DNA from: Jannaschia maritima
GTDB lineage: Bacteria > Pseudomonadota > Alphaproteobacteria > Rhodobacterales > Rhodobacteraceae
Direction of reading: 5' to 3'
DNA length: 64,000 bases
Assembly (NCBI RefSeq): GCF_030973515.1
Contig: NZ_JARGZA010000001.1
Location: 62,001-126,000, forward strand
Shown: positions 54,126-63,691 of the stretch, in pieces
Numbering within the stretch: position 1 is the first letter of the stretch
Layout: each line of letters opens with the position of its first letter
Translations under genes and position numbers: made by a program
Notes under the pieces: generated by a model
The model's database searches: none
Seen by the model: the letters and a program-made list of their open reading frames with translations, nothing else
What the model was told of the DNA's origin: nothing

Positions 54126-55286
54126 TCACGTTCCCCAGCCTTGCTCCGCGCGGCCATGACGTCCCTCAAGATGGGGATGCGAGCGGTCGTGAACCTGGAA
54201 TCCCGTGGCATGCTGGATGGCGTATCTCTGCTGTTCCGTACTTCCCGTCACGGTCAGATGCCCCGAGGCCATGACGGTGCCGTCCGGGTTCAGCCCGACG
54301 CGGTGGATCCATCGCTCGATCTCAGTTCGCGATGGATTTCGGTGGGCATCCGAGCACCGGCCCACCTGCGCGGCGGGGCAGATATCGCAGATTGCCGGAA
54401 TGCCGTAGTGACCGTTGTAGTCCGGCAGCCCGTGTGCGTACGCGACCGCACAGGAGGTCTTGCGGAACAAGGGGATGGCGTTCTCACCGGTCCCAAAGCC
54501 GTCGAGAATGCGGCGCTCTAAGTCTTGAGGGAGGATCTTTCTGCGGGCGACGTCGTCATAAAGGTCCGACACACCGGCGGACCGTAGGTAGTCCCTGATC
54601 TCTTCGCGGTGGAACAAGCCGGTGAAGACGCAGGCATCGGCGAGCTGCGCCAAGTGCTGCGCCTGTTCGATCCGCGCCCGGTCATCGTTGAGGCCGGCGA
54701 CGATGGGACGCCAGTAGAGCACCGAACGCGTCCGGCGTTTCGAGGATTGCAACGTGCGAAGGGTCTCCGAGGCGACCCCGCTGTCGATCGGTTCGATGCG
54801 GGGATCGGTTATGCCCGACCACGTAACGAGGACGGTGACCTTGAGGTTGCAGAGAGCCTCAAGGCGGGCAACGTCGGCCTCCATAATCTTCCACCGGGTG
54901 ATGACAAGCACGTGATTCTTAAAGCCCTGCCTGTCGAGAAGCTGTAAGGTTGCAAAGAGGTGGTCCTTTACGCGCGGCAGGAAAGGGTCCGTCGCCCTAT
55001 TAAAGATCTGAATTGGAGTCTTGTCGCGAACGAAATAGGGGTGGGCCGTGAGACGATCGACCGCGTCTGCGTCCGGCATCACCAGATGTGGACGCTTCAT
55101 CTCGTAGTTGCCGAAGAGGTGGCGCACGCAGTAGCCGCAGTCGAGCGGACAGCCGACAATGTGATTCAGGCTCAGGCCCGACTTGCGATATTCTACCACG
55201 TCGCGAAGGGCGGGATCGAGGTCGGACGGCGCGGGTCGCAAGCTGGAAGTGGCGTAGGCGAGATTAGGGGGTTCAGGAAATGGCAT
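54126..55286 (-). CDS. Radical SAM protein, SPL-like (island operon, gene 1)
   Basis: 386 residues. The radical SAM cluster ligands are C46, C50 and C53 in GCPLDCGYCVRHLFG, a CX3CX2C motif. The next segments (IQIFNRATDPFLP, HVLVITRWK, VTVLVTWSG) resemble the spore-photoproduct-lyase-like branch. Near the C-terminus, CDICPAAQVGRC adds three closely spaced cysteines that could bind a second Fe-S cluster. Starts at ATG 55286 after GGGAAGGA. Substrate unknown; association with an exonuclease and a P-loop kinase points to nucleic acid or nucleotides. Confidence 0.82.
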   Translation of the reverse strand: MPFPEPPNLAYATSSLRPAPSDLDPALRDVVEYRKSGLSLNHIVGCPLDCGYCVRHLFGNYEMKRPHLVMPDADAVDRLTAHPYFVRDKTPIQIFNRATDPFLPRVKDHLFATLQLLDRQGFKNHVLVITRWKIMEADVARLEALCNLKVTVLVTWSGITDPRIEPIDSGVASETLRTLQSSKRRTRSVLYWRPIVAGLNDDRARIEQAQHLAQLADACVFTGLFHREEIRDYLRSAGVSDLYDDVARRKILPQDLERRILDGFGTGENAIPLFRKTSCAVAYAHGLPDYNGHYGIPAICDICPAAQVGRCSDAHRNPSRTEIERWIHRVGLNPDGTVMASGHLTVTGSTEQQRYAIQHATGFQVHDRSHPHLEGRHGRAEQGWGT

Positions 55287-55339
55287 GTCCCATCCTTCCC
55301 AGTTGTGTCGGGGTCTAATGCTCCAACGGTACTCCCGAA

Positions 55340-55364
55340 ACCGTAAGCCGATCACCGTAAGCCG
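55340..55364 (-). promoter_or_regulatory. 11-bp direct repeats upstream of the radical SAM operon
   Basis: ACCGTAAGCCG occurs exactly twice (55340-55350 and 55354-55364) with a 14-bp period, 54-78 bases upstream of the operon's first ATG. The position suits an operator or activator site. No regulator gene is adjacent, so the binder is unknown. Confidence 0.5.
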
Positions 55365-55909
55365 GTCTAGGTCTATTCCAAAACACAGTTAGCCTCTGCT
55401 TTTCGTGGGTTCGGCTCACCAATGCAGTCGCTGGTGCCTGATCCTACCGTAATACCTAGCTCGTTTCCCGCATTGAAGCGTCTCCAGTACAGCTTCGCGT
55501 GTCGTCGAACGTTGCTGTGGGACATTATCTGCTTCCAAGAACGTCCGCTTCGGGCCAGAAGACGTATTCACAGTCAAGGACCCCTAAGAGCGGTCTACCT
55601 GAAGATCTAGTCACTCTCCTACACCGGCCGCCGGGTCCGGCGGCTTGGATGTCGAACAGTCTGAGTATCCATCCGTCCGGCCCACTTTTCGGATTGGCGA
55701 CAAGCATGCCTCTGCTCGACTGATCCGCCTGACACATCGCCCTACATCCTGTCCGCGCCGGGGCAGACCTACGCAGTCGAAGGCCGCGAGTGCGCCGCCT
55801 GACCCTCGGCCCGCGACGCGGCCTGCGCCCTACCGGACCACCCCCGCACCGAACGTCTTAACGACGCAACCCCGGCGCAACGTGCGGTGCCGATATGCCG
55901 ATGCGTATG

Positions 55910-55942
55910 TACGGGGGGTGTACGGGGGGTGTACGGGGGGTG
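55910..55942 (+). repeat. 11-bp G-rich tandem repeat, three perfect copies
   Basis: TACGGGGGGTG is repeated three times without change and starts a fourth time (TACG). G-runs of six at regular spacing could form a quadruplex-like structure. It lies about 100 bases from the 3' end of tRNA-Val. Confidence 0.85.
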
Positions 55943-56045
55943 TACGCCCGATTTTTCTGATCGCGCCGAAAATCGCCGTCGGCGTTCACCCGGCCTTAAC
56001 CGCGCGGCCCATCGCGATTCGTCGTCGTGGGAAACGGAGGGGGAA

Positions 56046-56120
56046 TGGTGGGTGATGAGGGATTTGAACCCCCGACATCTTCGATGTGAACGAAGCGCTC
56101 TACCACTGAGCTAATCACCC
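56046..56120 (-). tRNA. tRNA-Val (anticodon CAC)
   Basis: 75-nt cloverleaf on the minus strand including the encoded CCA. The acceptor arms GGGTGAT/ATCACCC pair fully. The anticodon stem CTTCG/CGAAG encloses TTCACAT, giving CAC. The T-arm has GGTTCAAATCC. Its 3' end faces the island at 52-56 kb, the usual side for tRNA-targeted insertions. Confidence 0.95.
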
Positions 56121-56166
56121 GTCCGGGCGGCGGATACCGTTCCCCGCAGCGGGGTTCAAGACCCGA

Positions 56167-57357
56167 TCAGGTCAGCACGAACCGGTCCCGCTTGCCGATC
56201 CACAGCCTGCGGCCCGGCGCGGCGTCGACCGCCGCGTTGGGGTCGTCCGCCTTGTCGCCGTCCAGCCGCACGCCGCCGCCCGCGATCAGCCGCTTCAGCG
56301 CGCCGCGGCTCTGATCCGGCTGGGCGGCCGCGCACAGGTCCAGCAGCGTGGCACCGTCCGTCAGGCCGTTTACGGGCAAGGGCACGTGGTCCGCCTCCGA
56401 CGGCGCCTTCTTCTGCACGGTGCGCTCGAAATGCGCGCGGCCCGCATCGCCCGCGCCGGAACCGTGGAACCGGTCGGTCACGTTCGCGGCCAGGGCCTTC
56501 TTGATCCCCATCGGGTTCTCGCCCGCTTCAAGAGCGTCCGTCATCCCCTTGATTTCGCTCGCGTCGAACGTCGTCGTCAGCTCCAGGTAGTTCGGCAGCA
56601 TCGCGTCCGAGATCGACATCAGCTTGCCGAACATCTCCTCCGCCGGGTCGGTCAGGCCGACATAGTTGCTCTTGGACTTCGACATCTTGTCGGACCCGTC
56701 CAGGCCCACCAGCAGGGGCATCGTCATCACCGCCTGGCCCGGCTTGCCCGCGGCCTCCTGCAGGTGGCGGCCCATCAGGTTGTTGAACAGCTGGTCCGTG
56801 CCGCCCAGCTCGATGTCCGCGTCGATCATCACGGAATCGTAGCCCTGCAGGATCGGGTACAGCAGCTCGTGCAGGTGGATGGGCAGCCCGTCGGCGAACC
56901 GGCGGCGGAAGTCGTCGCGCGTCATGATCTGCGCGACCGTGACCTGAGACATCAGCCGGATCGTGCCCGCCAGGTCCAGCCGTCCGTGCCACTCGCTGTT
57001 GCGCCGCACCTCGATCCGGTCGGTGTCCACGACGCGGCCCAGCTGGGCCAGGTACGTCTCCGCGTTCGCGGCGATCTCGTCGGCCGACAGCGGCGGTCGC
57101 ATCTTGTTGCGCCCCGTCGGATCCCCGATGGAGGCGGTGAAGTCGCCGATGATGACGACGATCGTATGGCCCGATTCCTGGAAATCGCGGAGTTTCTGCA
57201 ACACCACCGCATGCCCCAGATGCAGATCCGCCGCCGTAGGATCAAACCCCAACTTCACCCGCAGGGGGCGGCTTTCGGCTTCTGCCAGGGCCAGCTTCTC
57301 CTTCAGGCCGTCCTCCGGCTCCATGATGGCGACGTTGGACAGCAGGCGGTACAGCAT
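56167..57357 (-). CDS. tyrS: Tyrosyl-tRNA synthetase
   Basis: 396-residue class I synthetase. The HIGH motif appears as HLGH (AADLHLGHAVVLQKL) and the KMSKS motif as DKMSKSKSN. A C-terminal S4 RNA-binding domain (about 335-395) begins after the variable linker. The sequence is of the TyrZ-like type common in alphaproteobacteria. It lies between tRNA-Val and tRNA-Ser on the same strand. Confidence 0.95.
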   Translation of the reverse strand: MLYRLLSNVAIMEPEDGLKEKLALAEAESRPLRVKLGFDPTAADLHLGHAVVLQKLRDFQESGHTIVVIIGDFTASIGDPTGRNKMRPPLSADEIAANAETYLAQLGRVVDTDRIEVRRNSEWHGRLDLAGTIRLMSQVTVAQIMTRDDFRRRFADGLPIHLHELLYPILQGYDSVMIDADIELGGTDQLFNNLMGRHLQEAAGKPGQAVMTMPLLVGLDGSDKMSKSKSNYVGLTDPAEEMFGKLMSISDAMLPNYLELTTTFDASEIKGMTDALEAGENPMGIKKALAANVTDRFHGSGAGDAGRAHFERTVQKKAPSEADHVPLPVNGLTDGATLLDLCAAAQPDQSRGALKRLIAGGGVRLDGDKADDPNAAVDAAPGRRLWIGKRDRFVLT

Positions 57358-57393
57358 GGGGGTTCCGAACGGGCAGGGACGTCAAGGGGTTGG

Positions 57394-57483
57394 TGGCGGA
57401 GAGACAGGGATTCGAACCCTGGGTAGGCTTGCACCCACAACGGTTTTCGAAACCGTCCCGTTCGACCACTCCGGCACCTCTCC
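57394..57483 (-). tRNA. tRNA-Ser (anticodon CGA)
   Basis: 90-nt class II tRNA on the minus strand with a long variable arm and encoded CCA. The acceptor is GGAGAGG/TCTCTCC. The anticodon stem ACGGT/ACCGT encloses TTCGAAA, giving CGA. The T-arm reads GGTTCGAATCC. It is 36 bases upstream of tyrS. Confidence 0.95.
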
Positions 57484-57683
57484 GCGCGGGGTCGTGGCGG
57501 GGCTTCTATCAAAGCCGCCCCGACGCGCAAGGGTGCCCGAACGGTGTGCGAAACCGGCCCCGACGCCCGCGCCCGTGGCGATTGTGTCGTTTTCGTGTCT
57601 TTTTTTTCGTGTGGGGTCGGTGTTCACTCATCGTTAACCATACGGGTGACCAACATCCGATGGTGCAGATTGGGATGGTGGAC

Positions 57684-58553
57684 ATGAAGATCAGACGATT
57701 TGCGGGCCTGGCGCTCGCCTGTGCGATGACATGCGTGGGACCGGTTGCGGTCGCGGGCGAGGGTGGTGCGACGACGGCCGGGCTGGAACGGCCCGCCGGC
57801 CGGGTCGCCGATCTGGTGCACGCGGCCCGGCTGTCCGATCTGATCGGGGTGATCGCGACGGAAGGGGCCCGCCACGGGATTGGCCTGGAACGCTCGCTGT
57901 TCCCCGGTCAGGGCGGTGCGGCCTGGGCCGCGACGGTGGCCGACATCCAAGCGCCCGACCGTCTGGTGGGCCTGGTGGCGCACGCGATCGACGCGGAGCT
58001 GCGCGGCCCCGAAAGCGCCGCCGCCTTGGCCTTCCTGCGCACCGACCTCGGCCGCAAGATCACGGGTGCCGAGATCGCATCGCGTGAGGCGATGCTGGAC
58101 CGCGACGTCGAGCAGGCGGCTCAGGTCGCCGCCGGCCGCATCGACCGCGACCGCGACGACCACGCCGCTCTGGTGGACCGGATCATCGACCGTCTGGATC
58201 TGGTGTCGTCCAACGTGTCCGGTGGCCTGAACGCGAACTTCGCCTTCTACCGCGGATTGGGCGATGGCGGCGCGATGCGCGAGCGCCTGACCGAGGGCGA
58301 GATCCTCGCCATGGTCTGGGACCAGGAACCGGAGGTTCGGGATGCAACGTCGCGCTGGCTGACGGCTTACCTGACGATGGCGTATTCCGAGCTGACGCAG
58401 GACGAGCTGCGCCGCTATCTGGCCTATCTGGGTACGGATGCGGGACGACGCTACAACGCGGCCCTGTTCGCGGGCTTCGGGGCCGTGTTCGAGGTCACGT
58501 CCTACGAGTTGGGCCGCGCTGCCGCCCGCTTCATGGCGTCGAGCGAGATCTGA
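57684..58553 (+). CDS. Secreted DUF2059 domain protein
   Basis: 289 residues with a signal peptide (about 1-26, ending VAVAGEG). The C-terminal half matches DUF2059: LTEGEILAMVWDQEPEVRDATSRWLTAYL and SELTQDELRRYLAYLGTDAGRRYNAALFAGF. The function is unknown; the family is periplasmic and helical. ATGs at 57675 and 57660 are alternatives; 57684 is chosen because GGGATGG lies at good distance and the signal starts there. The 200 bases upstream contain an 8-T run (57600-57607) but no clear promoter. Confidence 0.82.
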   Translation: MKIRRFAGLALACAMTCVGPVAVAGEGGATTAGLERPAGRVADLVHAARLSDLIGVIATEGARHGIGLERSLFPGQGGAAWAATVADIQAPDRLVGLVAHAIDAELRGPESAAALAFLRTDLGRKITGAEIASREAMLDRDVEQAAQVAAGRIDRDRDDHAALVDRIIDRLDLVSSNVSGGLNANFAFYRGLGDGGAMRERLTEGEILAMVWDQEPEVRDATSRWLTAYLTMAYSELTQDELRRYLAYLGTDAGRRYNAALFAGFGAVFEVTSYELGRAAARFMASSEI

Positions 58554-58561
58554 TCCCGCGC

Positions 58562-58567
58562 TTGACA
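58562..58567 (+). promoter_or_regulatory. Possible -35 element for the rplU-rpmA operon
   Basis: A perfect TTGACA lies 165 bases upstream of the rplU start, in an otherwise featureless leader. The region 17 bases further on (GACTGC) is a poor -10, so only the -35 match is supported. Confidence 0.35.
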
Positions 58568-58731
58568 CGGCGGGCCCCCTGTGGGACTGCGCCGCACCTG
58601 GGCCGCAGGCATCGCTTGCGGCCTTCGCTATTCATCGCCCCGTCCCGGGGCCGCAGTCCGAGGTGCGGCATCGCCGCGCGAACGCCCCGATCCGGGGGAC
58701 CGCAGGGCGCGACAGACACAGGAGATGGCGC

Positions 58732-59433
58732 ATGTTCGCTGTCATGAAGACCGGCGGGAAGCAGTACCGCGTCACCCCCGGCGACGTCCTGCGCGTCGAG
58801 AAGCTGGCCGCCGATGCGGGCGAGACCGTGCAGTTCAACGACATCCTGATGGTCGGCGGCGACAGCGTCACCGTCGGCTCGCCCATGGTCTCGGGCGCCG
58901 CCGTGCAGGCCGCCGTGATCGACCAGATCAAGGGCGACAAGGTGATCCACTTCGTGAAGCGTCGGCGGAAGCACTCGTCCAAGCGCACGAAGGGCCACCG
59001 GCAGCACCTGACCCTGCTTCGCGTGACCGAGATCCTGGAAACCGGCGCCGACGCGTCGGGCGTGAAGGCGGCCATCGGCGCTGGATCCGCGCCGGACGCG
59101 GCGACGGTCGAGACGCCCGCCCCCGTGAAGGAAGCCGCCAAGGTCAAGGAGACGGCGCCCGTCCTGCCCGACGCCGCCACCGAAGGGTCGCGCCCGGACA
59201 ACCTGCTAGCGGAAGCCCGTGGCGGGCAGCCCGACGACCTGAAGAAGATCAAGGGCGTCGGACCCAAGCTGGAAGGCGTGCTGCACGAGATCGGGGTGTT
59301 CCACTTCGACCAGATCGCCGCCTGGGGCCCGGAGGACGTGGCCTACATGAACGACCGTCTGTCCTTCAAGGGACGGATCGAGCGTGACAACTGGATCGAG
59401 AAGGCGACCGAACTGGCCGCCGAGAAGGAGTAA
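58732..59433 (+). CDS. rplU: 50S ribosomal protein L21 with C-terminal helix-hairpin-helix extension
   Basis: 233 residues against about 103 for E. coli L21. Residues 1-105 are normal L21 (MFAVMKTGGKQYRV, HFVKRRRKHSSKRTKGHRQHLT). An Ala/Pro/Glu-rich linker follows (about 106-160). The last 66 residues form a small domain starting DDLKKIKGVGPKLEGVLHEIG, a helix-hairpin-helix signature like that in the extended NuoE of Rhodobacterales. GGAG precedes the ATG. First gene of the rplU-rpmA operon. Confidence 0.95.
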   Translation: MFAVMKTGGKQYRVTPGDVLRVEKLAADAGETVQFNDILMVGGDSVTVGSPMVSGAAVQAAVIDQIKGDKVIHFVKRRRKHSSKRTKGHRQHLTLLRVTEILETGADASGVKAAIGAGSAPDAATVETPAPVKEAAKVKETAPVLPDAATEGSRPDNLLAEARGGQPDDLKKIKGVGPKLEGVLHEIGVFHFDQIAAWGPEDVAYMNDRLSFKGRIERDNWIEKATELAAEKE

Positions 59434-59439
59434 GTCGAT

Positions 59440-59709
59440 ATGGCACACAAGAAAGCCGGTGGCTCCTCCCGCAACGGCCGCGACTCCGCGGGCCGCCGCC
59501 TGGGCGTCAAGCTGTACGGGGGCGAGCATGCGATCCCGGGGAACATCGTCATCCGCCAGCGCGGCACGCGCTGGTACCCGGGCGAGGGCGTGGGCATGGG
59601 CAAGGATCACACGATCTTCGCCAAGGTCGAAGGCGCCGTGACGTTCCGCAAGGGCTTCAAGGGTCGAACCTTCGTTGACGTGGTCCCGCAGGTGGACGCC
59701 GCCGAGTAA
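59440..59709 (+). CDS. rpmA: 50S ribosomal protein L27
   Basis: 89 residues starting [24 protein letters not shown], the invariant L27 N-terminus that reaches the peptidyl-transferase centre, with [21 protein letters not shown] after it. Six bases after rplU. A strong terminator follows. Confidence 0.97.
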   Translation: MAHKKAGGSSRNGRDSAGRRLGVKLYGGEHAIPGNIVIRQRGTRWYPGEGVGMGKDHTIFAKVEGAVTFRKGFKGRTFVDVVPQVDAAE

Positions 59710-59730
59710 GCCGATCCGATCCGGATCACC

Positions 59731-59766
59731 CGAAGGGGGTCGGCCACGCCGGCCCCCTTCGTCGTT
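59731..59766 (+). terminator. Rho-independent terminator after rpmA
   Basis: A 14-bp stem (CGAAGGGGGTCGGC pairing with GCCGGCCCCCTTCG, one G-T pair) with a CAC loop is followed by TCGTTT. It begins 22 bases after the rpmA stop, so rplU-rpmA is probably a separate transcript from the genes that follow. Confidence 0.88.
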
Positions 59767-59796
59767 TCACGGCACGACCCCCGGGAGGAGGTGCCG

Positions 59797-60356
59797 ATGA
59801 CCCCGAGCCCCCTGCCTGTCGCGTCCGACGCGCTGCCCGTCCTGACGGCCGCCGCGTGGTCCTGCGTGCGCCCGTCGAAGCCGACGTGGAAGCGCGGATG
59901 ACCCTCGGCCGGTGTCCACGGATCCTGCGTGGCTATGGAATTACCGCGGACGACGCACCCACGATCGATCGCGTGGCCGCGACCGTTTGGGTGAAGGACG
60001 CCCGGAAGACCGGGTCTTGGATCGTCGAATGGAACGGCGGGCCGATCGGCACGGCCCGCCTGCATTCCGTCGCTTCGCACGACGCACGCGCCACCGTCGC
60101 GCTCGGTTTGGTCGACGGACGCGCATTGAGCCGGGAATTTGGCTCGAAAGCTCTGTCCTTTGTGCTCGATCACGCCTCCGATGCCTTGCGGCTGCATCGC
60201 CTCTGCCTCCGGGTCCTCGCATCAATTGCGCCCGCCATCCGCTGCTACGAACGGGCTGGCTTCGTCCTCGAAGGGCGGGACGGGAAAGCCGCGCTGACCG
60301 GTTGGGGCCGCGCGGACGACCTGATCCATGGCGTGCTGGCTGGGGACCGACCATGA
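59797..60356 (+). pseudogene. GNAT (RimJ/RimL-like) acetyltransferase, frameshifted near its N-terminus
   Basis: AGGAGG sits seven bases before ATG 59797, and that frame reads MTPSPLPVASDALPVLTAAA before running into a stop at 59899. The rest of the protein continues in another frame from about 59856 (VVLRAPVEADVEARMTLG) to 60356, with YERAGFVLEGR as GNAT motif. Adding one base near 59850 would give the expected joining sequence TARRVVLRAP. So either the gene is broken, or translation starts at GTG 59856, or there is a sequencing error. Its stop overlaps the LysE gene start. Confidence 0.7.
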
Positions 60357-60955
60357 GCGTCGCGGTCGGTGCCTTCGCAGTCTTCGCTGCCAGTCAGATC
60401 GGCACGCCGGGGCCGGCGAACATGGCGGTCATGACGGCGGGGGCAGCGCATGGGTTCCGCGCCGTCCTGCCGTTCCTGACGGGCGTGATCCTGGGCAAGC
60501 AGCTGATCATCTGGCCCATGGGGTTCGGTCTGCTCGAACTCGCCCGTGCCGCACCGCTCGTGTTCGAGGCCCTGAAATGGATCGCAGCCGCGTACATCGT
60601 CTGGCTGGCTTGGCGCGTCGCGAACACGCGGCTCGGCGAGGCGGCGGCTGGCGACGTTCCCGGCTTCGCGTCCGGGCTGATCGTGCACCCGATCAATCCA
60701 AAGGCCTGGGCGATGATCACCGCCGGCTTCACGTCGTTCACAGCCATCGGCACCCCGGCACCCGTCGCGACGGCCTGGATCGCGGGCGTCCTGCTGACGG
60801 TCCAGCTGGTGCTGCAACCGCTCTGGGCCTTCGGCGGCGCGGCCATGGCCGCCCGACTGCGGGGCAGGCCGGCGGAACGATACCTGATGTGGACCTTGGC
60901 GGCGCTGACGGTGCTGTCGGTCCTGTTCGTGCTGTTCGGAGGAGGAAACGCATGA
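60353..60955 (+). CDS. LysE/RhtB family amino-acid exporter
   Basis: 200 residues with about six helices. The N-terminus carries the LysE motif GTPGPANMAVMTAGAAHGFRA, and the middle has HPINPKAWAM, the conserved N-P-K-A/G motif. It exports amino acids or similar compounds. The ATG overlaps the acetyltransferase stop, and its own stop overlaps the next gene, so the three are translationally linked. Confidence 0.9.
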   Translation: MSVAVGAFAVFAASQIGTPGPANMAVMTAGAAHGFRAVLPFLTGVILGKQLIIWPMGFGLLELARAAPLVFEALKWIAAAYIVWLAWRVANTRLGEAAAGDVPGFASGLIVHPINPKAWAMITAGFTSFTAIGTPAPVATAWIAGVLLTVQLVLQPLWAFGGAAMAARLRGRPAERYLMWTLAALTVLSVLFVLFGGGNA

Positions 60956-61518
60956 CACCCCAGAAGGCGCCCATCCGGCTGGATCGGATCGCGAATGCGG
61001 GCCAGCGGGTGGTGGAAACGCCGCGCCTGTCGCTCCGCCCCATGCGCCGGTCCGACATGGGCCTGATCGAGATGTACACCTCCGACCGCCGCGTGGCCGA
61101 GATGACGCGCGCGATCCCGCATCCCCTGCCACCCGGCATGACGGACGACTTCGTCACGCGGACCCTGTCCGGCGATCGGGCGGAGGTGATCTGGGTCATG
61201 GACGCCTCCGCCCACGACCTGACGGAGGTGGTGGGCCTGATCGGCCTGACGCCGATGGACCGCGATCAGGCGGAGGTCGGGTACTGGGTCGCGCCCGTGG
61301 CCTGGAACACAGGCCTCGCGACCGAAGCCCTGCGTGGCCTCATGGACGCGAACCCCCTCGGCCATGCGCAGGTCTTCGGCACCGTGTTCCAGGACAATCC
61401 GGCCTCGGCCCGGGTGCTGACCAACGCGTCCTTCGATTATATCGGGGACGCGGAGGCGTTCTGCGTCGCGCGCGGCGCGGTCGTGCCGCAATGGACCTAT
61501 ATCCGGCAGATGGCTTGA
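60952..61518 (+). CDS. GNAT acetyltransferase
   Basis: 188 residues, RimJ-like: ETPRLSLRPMRRSDMGLIEMYTSDRRVAEMTR near the start, EVGYWVAPVAWNTGLATEALRGLMD (acetyl-CoA loop) and FQDNPASARVLTNASFDYIGD. Substrate unknown; RimJ/RimL relatives acetylate ribosomal protein N-termini or small amines. GGAGGA precedes the ATG, which overlaps the LysE stop. Upstream of obgE. Confidence 0.88.
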   Translation: MTPQKAPIRLDRIANAGQRVVETPRLSLRPMRRSDMGLIEMYTSDRRVAEMTRAIPHPLPPGMTDDFVTRTLSGDRAEVIWVMDASAHDLTEVVGLIGLTPMDRDQAEVGYWVAPVAWNTGLATEALRGLMDANPLGHAQVFGTVFQDNPASARVLTNASFDYIGDAEAFCVARGAVVPQWTYIRQMA

Positions 61519-61540
61519 GGGTGGTGGTGCCGATCGATAG

Positions 61541-63675
<2,135 letters not shown>

Positions 63676-63691
63676 GACGGGGGGCGGAACG

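Larger units (their letters stand above)
55287..56045. other. 759-base low-GC gap between the island operon and tRNA-Val
   Basis: It contains the operon's upstream direct repeats (55340-55364) and a G-rich tandem repeat (55910-55942). Short frames (for example 55525-55737 on the minus strand and 55422-55610 on the plus) show no family resemblance and may be debris of lost genes. No integrase, tRNA remnant or other RNA is recognisable. Confidence 0.5.

Noticed and set aside
55910-55942. A CRISPR array at the short repeats
   Set aside because: The units are adjacent with no spacers and are only 11 bases long. It is a simple tandem repeat, and no cas gene is in the window.
55645-56055. 136-residue plus-strand frame ending near tRNA-Val
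   Set aside because: It runs through the 11-bp tandem array and has no ribosome site or family features. It was treated as non-coding.
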